64,000 bases of DNA, taken from positions 228,371 through 292,370 of the forward strand of contig JAFLVK010000001.1 of the NCBI GenBank assembly GCA_022508345.1, written 5' to 3'. Shown in pieces: positions 38,208 through 48,000 of this stretch. The stretch's first letter is position 1. Each line of letters begins with the position of its first letter. Both the position numbers and the translations under genes were made by a program. This DNA comes from Clostridiales bacterium (lineage in GTDB: Bacteria; Bacillota; Clostridia; Christensenellales; CAG-314). The notes beneath the pieces were generated by a model, which saw only the letters and a list, made by a program, of their open reading frames with translations, was not told the origin of the DNA and ran no database searches.

Positions 38208-38888
38208 TTACGATCTGTAAGTAACCTTGATGCCGGGGCCCATGGTTGTTGCAATAGCAACGGACTTGAGATATGTGCCCTTAGCTGCTGCGGGTTTAGC
38301 CTTGATGATAGCGTCCATGATTGTGGTTACGTTTTCAAGAAGCTTATCCTTACCGAAGGACTTTTTGCCGAAGATTACATGGCAGATAGCTTGTTTGTCA
38401 ACACGGTATTCAACCTTACCTGCTTTGACGTCGGAAATTGCCTTTGCAATGTCCATGGTAACGGTGCCGCTCTTGGGGTTGGGCATCAAGCCCTTGGGTC
38501 CCAAAACCTTACCCATACGACCTACAAGACCCATCATGTCGGGAGTTGTGATCATTACGTCGAAGTCGAACCAGTTTTCCTTTTGGATCTTGTCGATGTA
38601 TTCTTCTGCACCTACGTAATCTGCGCCGGCAGCAGTAGCTTCGTCAGCCTTTGCGCCCTTAGCGATTACCAATACGCGAACGGTCTTACCTGTTCCGTTG
38701 GGAAGCACCACTACGCCTCTTACCTGTTGGTCAGCGTGACGGGGGTCTACACCCAGCTTTACGTGAAGTTCCAATGTCTCGTCGAATTTAGCAGTTGCAA
38801 CCTCAAGTGCCTTTTCGATTGCTTCAGCCATGTCGTATTGTTTGCTCTTGTCGATTTGCTTTAAAGCGTCAACATATTTCTTTCCCAT
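38208..38888 (-). CDS. rplA: 50S ribosomal protein L1
   Basis: Start [44 protein letters not shown]. Confidence 0.97.
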   Translation of the reverse strand: MGKKYVDALKQIDKSKQYDMAEAIEKALEVATAKFDETLELHVKLGVDPRHADQQVRGVVVLPNGTGKTVRVLVIAKGAKADEATAAGADYVGAEEYIDKIQKENWFDFDVMITTPDMMGLVGRMGKVLGPKGLMPNPKSGTVTMDIAKAISDVKAGKVEYRVDKQAICHVIFGKKSFGKDKLLENVTTIMDAIIKAKPAAAKGTYLKSVAIATTMGPGIKVTYRS

Positions 38889-38898
38889 AATGCGCCTC

Positions 38899-39324
38899 CT
38901 AGTCCACAACGGTAACGCCCATACTGCGCGCCGTTCCTGCAATCATCGAGCAAGCTGACTCGAGTGATGCTGCGTTAAGGTCAACCATCTTGAGCTTTGC
39001 AATTTCTTCGATTTGAGCCTTAGTGATCTTAGCTACCTTCGTCTTGTTGGGTACTGCGCTACCGCTTTCAATTCCGCAAGCCTTCTTGATAAGCACGGGT
39101 GCGGGCGGAGTCTTCAATACGAATGTGAAGCTGTGGTCTTGATAAATTGTTACAATTACAGGAATGATAAGTCCTGCTTTGTCTTGTGTTCTTGCGTTGA
39201 AGTCCTTGGTGAATGCGGGAATGTTAATTCCGTGAGGACCGAGCGCAGAACCTACCGGGGGTGCCGGTGTAGCCTTGCCGGCAGGAAGTTGAAGTTTAAC
39301 AACTGCCGATACCTTTTTTGCCAT
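38899..39324 (-). CDS. rplK: 50S ribosomal protein L11
   Basis: [34 protein letters not shown]. Confidence 0.97.
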   Translation of the reverse strand: MAKKVSAVVKLQLPAGKATPAPPVGSALGPHGINIPAFTKDFNARTQDKAGLIIPVIVTIYQDHSFTFVLKTPPAPVLIKKACGIESGSAVPNKTKVAKITKAQIEEIAKLKMVDLNAASLESACSMIAGTARSMGVTVVD

Positions 39325-39426
39325 GGTGAGTTCCTCCTTTTCGTGGTTGTAGCGAAACTGTCCCTAATTAAATTTAAACAGCCTCTCCCATTTACCTGTA
39401 AAGCGACAGGCGGCGCAAAAATTTAA

Positions 39427-39984
39427 CTATTCCCCGTCGGTATTTTCCACTACTACGGGATTAGCAATCTTTTCCAATTGAATAAAGTCCATATCAACGG
39501 CTGTTTCGCGACCAAACATGTTCAACACTACCTTTGCCTTTTGACGGGCAAGGTCAATCTCCTTGATAACGCCAACCAAGCCTTCAAAGGGGCCGGAAAT
39601 GACCGTTACATTGTCGGAAACCTGCATTGTGAAGTCCACAACAGGGTCTTCAAGGCGCAAACGCTTCACTTCGTCCTCTTCAAGGGGCCAAGCCTTACCG
39701 TTGGGGCCGACAAAACCCGTAACTCCGCGAGTGTTCGTCAACATGAACCAAAGCTGTGAAGAATAGATAAGCTTTATAAACACGTATCCGGGCATAACCT
39801 TGGCTTCGTACGCCTTGCGCTTACCGTTTCTTTCCTCAATAAGCGTTTCGGTGGGAATCTTGGTGTCCAAAATGACATCCTGCAAATTGCCGTTTTCCAC
39901 CATTTGCTCGATGCTCTTCTTTACCAAGCTTTCATAGCCCGAATATGTGTGCAATATATACCACTTTGCTTTCTCTTTGCTCAT
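39427..39984 (-). CDS. nusG: Transcription termination/antitermination protein NusG
   Basis: KWYILHTYSGYESLVKKSIEQ, VMPGYVFIKLIYSSQLWFMLTNTRGVTGFVG, GPFEGLVGVIKEID. Confidence 0.96.
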   Translation of the reverse strand: MSKEKAKWYILHTYSGYESLVKKSIEQMVENGNLQDVILDTKIPTETLIEERNGKRKAYEAKVMPGYVFIKLIYSSQLWFMLTNTRGVTGFVGPNGKAWPLEEDEVKRLRLEDPVVDFTMQVSDNVTVISGPFEGLVGVIKEIDLARQKAKVVLNMFGRETAVDMDFIQLEKIANPVVVENTDGE

Positions 39985-39993
39985 ACCTTATTA

Positions 39994-40209
39994 CTAGGAC
40001 ATCAACGACACAAGGAACGCAAACAGTGCGTCTACGCCGAAGATAATTACCGCAAAGAACAAAACTACAAGCAAAACGATACCTGTATTTTTCAATACGG
40101 TCTTGAAATTGGGCCAAGATACCTTTTTAAGTTCTGACCAACTTTTTACAAAAAACGCGCCAAGTCTCTTGAACAGATTGGGTTTTTTTGCCTTAGCTTG
40201 AGCTGCCAT
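39994..40209 (-). CDS. secE: Preprotein translocase subunit SecE
   Basis: Start MAAQAKAKKPN; FFVKSWSELKKVSWPNFKTVLKNTGIVLLVVLFFAVII. Confidence 0.93.
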   Translation of the reverse strand: MAAQAKAKKPNLFKRLGAFFVKSWSELKKVSWPNFKTVLKNTGIVLLVVLFFAVIIFGVDALFAFLVSLMS

Positions 40210-40220
40210 AGTATCACTCC

Positions 40221-40388
40221 TTACTTGGATTCTCTGTGAGTTGTGTGCTTTTTGCAGAATCTGCAATACTTGTTACGTTCAAGTCTGTCAGTTGTGGTTT
40301 TGCCGTTCTTGAAAGTGTCGTAATTGCGTTGTTTGCACTCGGTGCAAGCAAGAACAACCTTCACTCTGTTACCTTTTTTCGCTGCCAT
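40221..40388 (-). CDS. rpmG: 50S ribosomal protein L33
   Basis: [55 protein letters not shown]. Confidence 0.96.
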   Translation of the reverse strand: MAAKKGNRVKVVLACTECKQRNYDTFKNGKTTTDRLERNKYCRFCKKHTTHRESK

Positions 40389-40657
40389 ATAATCTATTCT
40401 CCTGTGTTGCGTAAGCGGGGAAAAATCCACTTTTTTTGCACGCAAAAAATTACACCCCTTACGGAATGCTAGTTAATAATACCATATTTGTGCATCGATG
40501 TCAACGATATTTAAGACATTTGGCAACTAAAATTGCCGCTTGACACCCCTCTGCAATGTATAAAACGGGTAATTTATTGACTGTTTTTAATTTGTAGTAT
40601 ATTATTATAATGTTATCATTTAAAAGTATATATCATAGTTAACATCAAGGAGTATAT

Positions 40658-41383
40658 ATGATAGACGAAAACAAGCCATGCCTGCGCCTGCGCAACCAAA
40701 CAACGCGCGCGGAGGAAACGTACTGCAAGTATTACCTGAAAAATTTTCGCGGATACATCAAGCACGTATTCATAAATTTCCAAGCCATCGGGCTGTTTGT
40801 TATGGCGCTAGCCATTGTTGCGACAATTACACTAGTGTTACCTAATCTAATGGAAGGCGACGATGACATTATGCCTTGGATTATTGCGTACGCATTTCTG
40901 TTTATATCGGTGTTCTTTTACATATACTTTACAGTCCAAAAATTGTGGTTTTGGAAATACGCAAAATACGTCGTTGTTACCAACGAAGGCATTTGGATAA
41001 TGTATTACAGCACCTTTTGGTGGGGCGTAGATTTTAGGGGTAAAAAGCATTTTTGGAATCCGTCTTGGTCGTATTATACTTGGAACGAGATAAAAATCAC
41101 ATCTGACGACAGCGCCCGCCCAAGAAGCCCTGTCAAATTGGGAAATATGGAAGACGACTTCGACCACGCAGTAACAAAGTCCACTCAACTGACAAGTTTG
41201 TACTTGACGCGTTTTGACGGCGTGCAACAAATACACTTCCTTGAAGAACAAGATGCGAACGAAATACTTGCCTACGCCAAGGAACAACAGAAACGCAAAA
41301 AGCGCAAAAAGAAGGATATGGAAATAATAGTAGAAGAATACGACAAGATACCGGACGAATATATAAATGACGACGAGCCATAG
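40658..41383 (+). CDS. Two-TM membrane protein of unknown function
   Basis: 241 aa; TM helices LFVMALAIVATITLVLP and WIIAYAFLFISVFFYIYFTV; charged lysine-rich/acidic C-terminus. Confidence 0.55.
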   Translation: MIDENKPCLRLRNQTTRAEETYCKYYLKNFRGYIKHVFINFQAIGLFVMALAIVATITLVLPNLMEGDDDIMPWIIAYAFLFISVFFYIYFTVQKLWFWKYAKYVVVTNEGIWIMYYSTFWWGVDFRGKKHFWNPSWSYYTWNEIKITSDDSARPRSPVKLGNMEDDFDHAVTKSTQLTSLYLTRFDGVQQIHFLEEQDANEILAYAKEQQKRKKRKKKDMEIIVEEYDKIPDEYINDDEP

Positions 41384-41510
41384 CCTCGTCGTTTTTTTTA
41401 GATTTGAGTATTGACAAACACTATTTTTTAGTTTAGAATAGTATCCCCATCGATTAGGGCATGAATTACTTAGAATATATCCATTAAATACTGCATAAAA
41501 GAGGTACACT

Positions 41511-41927
41511 ATGATAGATTACAAAAAGCTGGTAAAGGAAGCATACGAAGCGCAAAAATTTGCTTATATCCCCTACTCTCACTGGGCAGTTGGAGCAGCG
41601 CTATTGACCAAAGACGGCAAGATATACCGTGGCTGCAACATCGAAAGCTCCACATTCTCCCCCACCAACTGCGCGGAACGCACAGCTTTTTTCAAGGCTG
41701 TATCGGAGGGTGAACGCGACTTTGTTGCTATCGCAATTGTCGGCAACGACATCAACACACCCATTGGCAAGGGAGACTTTTGCCCGCCGTGCGGAGTGTG
41801 CCGGCAGGTAATGACGGAGTTTTGCCCCGGTGACTTCGAAATAGTGCTCGCAAAGGGCTACGACGACTACGAAGTACACACGCTTGCCGAGCTCATGCCA
41901 CTTGTGAGCTTGCCGCTTAGCAAGTAA
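41511..41927 (+). CDS. cdd: Cytidine deaminase
   Basis: 138 aa; YSHWAVGAALLTKDGKIYRGCNIESSTFSPTNCAERTAFFKAVSEG, CPPCGVCRQVMTEF. Confidence 0.95.
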   Translation: MIDYKKLVKEAYEAQKFAYIPYSHWAVGAALLTKDGKIYRGCNIESSTFSPTNCAERTAFFKAVSEGERDFVAIAIVGNDINTPIGKGDFCPPCGVCRQVMTEFCPGDFEIVLAKGYDDYEVHTLAELMPLVSLPLSK

Positions 41928-41965
41928 AGCCATTTATCACGTCAACATACAATATAATAAACAAA

Positions 41966-42000
41966 ACAACGCTTGGAAAGCTCCAAGCGTTGTTTTTGTG
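41966..42000. terminator. Intrinsic terminator
   Basis: aacgcttggaaagctccaagcgttgttttt. Confidence 0.7.
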
Positions 42001-42011
42001 TTTAGATGTGT

Positions 42012-45000
42012 TTACCACACATAAATGTTATTTGTTACGTAGTTGTACGCTGTTCCCGACGTGGGGGTCATGAGGTTGAGTTCATATGTAGCGTTCATGA
42101 TTTCTATCATTTCCGCGGTTCCGTTTATTTGAGTGAGCTTGACGTTACCGTCGTTGAAGTTGCCCTCATCGTCGTAGCCTACGTTGTCGAAGTTGCCTGT
42201 GTGAATGATATTTGCAGTTATCACACCAAGCGCGCTGTCAATGGGTGACAAGTCTGCTTTCAGGGCAAAGGTACCTATTTCTGTCGCTTCGACGTAGCTG
42301 TAGGTGTAGGATTTGAATATGTCTTCAATGCCGTACACGTTGGTGTTTTCCTTGCCGATAGCCTTGCGTATTTGACTGTCAATCATATTACCAAGGTTGA
42401 TTGTGTCAAGTATGTAACCTACCATTGTCGAGGTGTCGGCAGTAAATTCCGAAAGCTTCATGTTCTCAATCATAAAGCTGGGCAGTTGATTGCCTACGGG
42501 CGCTTGGGTGTCCAGGAAGGATTGCTTTTTGCGCCATGCAGCGTGCAAAATGCTGTTGCTACAAGTCCAGTTTCCGCAACGGCTGCAATAGGTGTAGTCA
42601 CTGTAGGAATCACGGTACAGGCTGACAGTGCTGTCCTTGGTGTTGAGCAACATGTAGCTGTATCCGCCGTCGTCGGCGTAAATCATGCCACTGAGTATAC
42701 CTGATGCGTCGCGCGAAAGCTTTACAGCAAGGTACACGTTGTTGTCACTGTCGATATCGACGTGTATTGTGATGCCGATTATTGCTTTGTTGCCAAGAAG
42801 CGTAGCGTTGATCTTTCCCTCAAGTGCAAACGACCTGTAGCCGTTTTCGTCCGTGTTGTCCGCCGTGATGATAAATGCGGAAAGCAACTCGCGTATGCTG
42901 TCGAAGTTCATGTGGCTGTTGATGTCGCCGCGTTCTTGGAAGTATGATTCTATGTAATCACGTACGTATTCGAATTCGTCCGTGCCTTCAATCTTGTTGG
43001 AGCCTGTTACCACTACTTCCACCAGGTTGACCGATACGTTGCCGTAACCCAGTGTCAACTGGTCGAGGCTCAAGCCCTCATTGCCGTATTCGGACACTTT
43101 CAGCGTTATCGGTTCACTGTCGAACTTGTTGGAGTCGATTGCGCTACCGTTGATTTGCAGTGTGAATTTCCTGTCGACGTACGAAATGGATTCGATTATC
43201 TGCGACACGTTACCCAGCGTCATCTTGCCTTGCGCATTTGCCATTGCCGACTTGACGTCGTCTATCACGGTGCCTATTTGCGGTACAACCTTGATTAGCG
43301 CGGGCAACAAGTCGATTGTTTCCTTGATTGCATCAAGAGACACTGTTGCTTTGAGTTCGTTTTTGTTGTTGTTACTCTTGTTGGAATCGTATGTTGCGTA
43401 AATTCTGCCGTCGATGAACGCTACGTCAAGATACAGGAACTCATTGCCGTCCTTTTGCACTGTGAGCTTTGCGCGCACTTTGCTGTTTTGCGGTGCCGTC
43501 TTGTTGTAGTAGAACGCCACGTACGAGCCACTTAAAATTTGATATTTCGTTGTAGTTCCGTCGTCGTTTTTGACGGTTATTTCCGAATCTTTGTTGAAGC
43601 TGAACATCCAGCTGTTTGTGTGCACCAGGTTGTAGATAGGTCCTTCGCCGCCCTCGCCGTAGTAGAAGTCGTCAAATACCTGATCGACACTTACGTAATC
43701 GCTATCCTTGTCGGAGAACTTGGTGTACTCATGGCAAATAGAGCTGAAGGTAACAACGAAGTCACTTTGCAGCATATCAACGGGAACGGTTATGCTGTTG
43801 AGCCCCCTGTTGAATGAAGCTGTGATGTCAAAGCCCAATGCCTTTGCACCAACAAGTACGTTGCCGTCACTGCGTGAGATAAACAGCGATTTCACAATTG
43901 CTTTCAGGTCGATGTCGCCACCAAGCGAACCGAACAGGTCGGGCAAAGCCTGATCGCCTGCACCGGCGTACTCGTTTACAATGTCGTTAATGCGGTTAAC
44001 AATGCTTGCAATGTTGTTGATTTGTACAAGGACGTTGAGGTGTTTGCCGTTTGTAAGCTTCAAAACATTGTCGCTAACTGTGTACTTCGCGTCGAGATAC
44101 GTCACGGTACCGTTGGGCATTGTAGTTTCAATACGAATGAGTATTACACCGTTTAACAGGTCAAGGTTAGCGTAAATTACATTGTGTTCGCCGCTTGTGT
44201 TGGCATTGTTGTCCACCTTGACGTCAACTACAATGTTCGTGCTAAAGTTGCCGTCGGGAGCAGTGATTTCGCCGTCAAAGGCAAAGATATTTGCATTGTT
44301 GATGTTCAGTGCGATACCGTTGTAGCTTAAGCCGTTTACGGAAATGCTAAGTCCGTTTGCGTTAGCCAATGCCAGTGTAAAGATGTTCAAGCCGAACTGC
44401 TGTCCGTTTACACCCAACGTCACGTTGCCGTTGTTGTAGGTGAGCGACGACAAAAGCTGTTCGAAGTTTACTTCACTAGCAGGTGTGTTCAATACGTTGA
44501 GTACAAGCTCCACTATTTGGTCAACGTAGCTGTTGTAGCCCTGGGCCTTGGACAGTGTTTCCTTGATGCTATCCAATGTCGTTTCGCCCTTGTCGGTGTT
44601 GTCACCAAGGGACAGAGCAAAGCGTATGTCGCCCGACTGTAGATACAGTACTTTGTCCACAACCCACAGCTCGCCCGCTATCATTTGCGTGCCTTCGTAG
44701 CACAAGTCAAATTCAACGTAGACATTGTTGTTGAGCTTCAATGTTGCCTTGAAGCTGTACACTCTACCGTTTAGAGCTATGCTGCCGTCGATACCGATGT
44801 TGTAGCCGCTAGCACCAACAATTTCTGCAACAGGCTCAGCAAATGCACCTGTAAGCTTGGCAATATCCACGTAACCGCCGGAGGGCAGTACAGGATATTT
44901 TTCACCGTGGACCTGCTCTGCTGTCAGGCTAAGTTCGCCTGCGTTTACTTGCACCGCTGCAAGGGCAACGCTGTTTTCGGTTGCTGTAAAGTTCACTGCT

Positions 45001-48000
45001 ACCGCTACACTGCCGTAGGTTACTTCCAGCGTGTAGCCGTCACTTGTGTTGCGACGGGCAAGGGTGATGTTGTCCCAAATACCCATCAATGTTTCGGCAA
45101 TGTTGCCGTTGCCGTCGAAGTTCATTTGAGGCAGTTCCACAAAGCGGGAAATTGCTTCGAGCAAAACGTCTATGTCGTCAAGGTCAAGCTTGAAGCCAAC
45201 ATTGCTGCGATTGCCGTAGGTTAAGTACACAACGCCATTTGCGTACTTGAAGTTGACTGTTTGTCCGTAAGCTACTGCCGTGCCTACAACCGTGTTGTGA
45301 TACAAGTCCAGCTTGACAATAGCGGAAATTTCATTGCCTACATTAAACTTAAGCTCCGTTACGTAGCTGTCAAGCTTGGGAGCAACAACCTGCTCACTGC
45401 TGCCACGCACTGCGGCACTTGCGTTGTAATTTACGTTTGCTACGCGTCCGCTAGCGTCAACGGTGAGTGTGCTGCCAAGACCCAGCTTCAATGCTACTTC
45501 GCCAAGACCCAGCTGTGCCAGGTCAAGCTTGAGCGTAAGCTCACCGTTAGCAAATGTTAGGCTGTCGATTATTTGTGATAATACAATGCCGTCAAGGTAA
45601 TCGGGAAGCTGCTTTGCGTATTGCACCAAGCTGTCCAGCTCGCCGTTGATACCGTCAAGCATACCGATTGCGCCCAAGATTGCAGCGATGTCAATGTCGC
45701 TACTGTTTGAGTCGGGCAACACTACTGCCTGGCGTATGCCGTTGACGTCGAAGTACAGCGTGCCGTCCACAAGGTAAATTTCCGCGCTGACAACTGCCTT
45801 GCCGTTGTGTTTGAGTATTGCGTTGAGGTACAGCCCGCCGTTGAGGTTGAACGTAACGTCTGCACTGTAGCGTGCTCCGTTTACTGTCAAATCAAGTGAC
45901 AGACTTGCGGATATTGTGTTGATGTTTCTAAATGCCGCAACTGTGTCCACAATGCTTTCAACAAGTGCGTTGCCGTCCACAAATTCGCCGCTAACGTCCA
46001 ATTGCTCGGCACGTTTAGTTTGTGCGGATATTGTTGCAACCTGAGCTTTGCCGCCCAGTTCAAAGCGTACGGAAACATTGTCAAACACAAGCTTGTTGTC
46101 TACGTTTGTAAAGTTTATGCTTGCGCGTACACCGCTTACGTCCACTGATACGTTGGGTGTTTCGCCCGTTAAATCTGATTGAATTGCCGACAGTACTGCC
46201 AGCACCTTGGTTATATCAAGTGAGTTGGTTGCGGGCAGTCCTGTTACAAGCTTGCCCAGCTTGCTTACAACTGTATCCAGCTCGGATGTGTTGAGCACAA
46301 CCTTTGCCCCGCCGTACTGTATGTAAACCTTGCCGTTGAGGTAGCGTACAAGCATCAATTCCTTGCTGTACTTGACGCTTGCCCAAATGTCCATATGTAC
46401 AAGGTCCAGCGTGAGCTGTAGCTCTGCACCCATAAGCTCACCTGCAAGGCTGAGCATGTATTCATTTGTGTTGGGGATGGCAATCTGTTCGGCTGTGTTG
46501 AGTACCACTGCGGATACGTCCAAGCCAACACCTGCAACACTAAGTCCGCCAATGCCTACTGCAAGGCATCCGTTACAATTAGCAAGAGTAATATCCAATG
46601 CAAGACCGTCTACTCCCAAAGCGTTGCCGTTTACGGACAGCGACAGTACGCCCTTTTCAAACCTGAACGCCGTAACAACAGACGTGAAGTCAACGTCCAG
46701 CAAGTCGGCAAGGGTGAAGTTGGTTGCAACGCCAATCAAGGTTGTTGCCTGTTCCACTAGCTGTGCAAGCTCTGCCCGACTGTTCAAAATTTCCTTTATT
46801 TGCGCGTTGTTGAGCAGCTCACTTACCTTAGCGATAACGTCAACATCGCTGCTGCCGTTCACTGCGAACGCCACTTTTACACCGTTGACTGAGAGGAACA
46901 CAGTGTCATTTGCGTAGATAACTTCCGCGTCAATCACGCCAAGTTTTCCGTCGTAAATTGTTGCGTTGAGCTTCAAGGTTTTGTTGAGGTCAACAGATAC
47001 CTTGCCCACAACGTCGTATTGCTTTCCGCCAATGGCAAGCGTAGCGTTGAAGTTGGCGCCGTAAACATTTCCGCGAACGATGTCAAGCAGGGGCTCGGCA
47101 AATGTTTCCACAAGCTCGGTGATGTCCGCATACGCTTCGCTGTCGCTAGGCACTGAAACGTCCGACAGTACTTCCGCGCCCACAATCACCGCACTGATAC
47201 CCTCTGCAACTGCTGTGATACTGTGCAGGTTCCACCTGCCGTTGTTATTTGCAAGGCGGAGGCTAGCGTCGATACCCATGACGGACAGGTTGAAGTCCAC
47301 ACCGCCCTCTACTTGCGTTGTAGAAATGCTACCAAGCAATGCCAAAACAGATTGCGCCGAAATTGTCATCGAGGGGGTAGCGGTTGCGATATTCAAGCCT
47401 GTGTACTTGTAAACAAGCTCCAACAGCTCGTCGATATTTGCGGTGTCAAGCTTTAACTTCACCTCGCCAAACGCAACATATGCAACGCCGTCAACGTAGG
47501 TAACATTGACTGTTCCGTTGTTGCCCAGCTCTGCTGTGATATCCATGTTGCCTGTAGCAAGCTCCACCAAAACGTCGGCGTTGACTGCGTATTTACCCAG
47601 TGTTAATTGCGCGTTTAATGCAATTTTACCGTTTTGAAGCAGGTCCACCAAGCCCAAAATTTCGGGATATGCGCCCGTGCGCTCTGCCACTGTCCATGCA
47701 CATGGAGTGATGTTGATTTCCACGTCGCCAATTGTTATGATTGCGCTTGTAAACGTATATGTTTCGCCGTCGACGTCGCCGTACAGCTTGGCGTCAATTG
47801 TCAAGTCGCCCAAGCTTACAGGCAGGCTTACCACAACCTTGCCGTCAGCAACGGAATATGTGAGATTGTCCAGTAGCGATGCTATATCGAAGTCGCCCAA
47901 AGCAACGCTTGTTGTGCCGTCGCCAAACAACGGAGCAAGTACATACACCAGCTCAACAATGCCGCTCACTGTGGTGCTGCCTTGGAAATCCTTGTACTTG

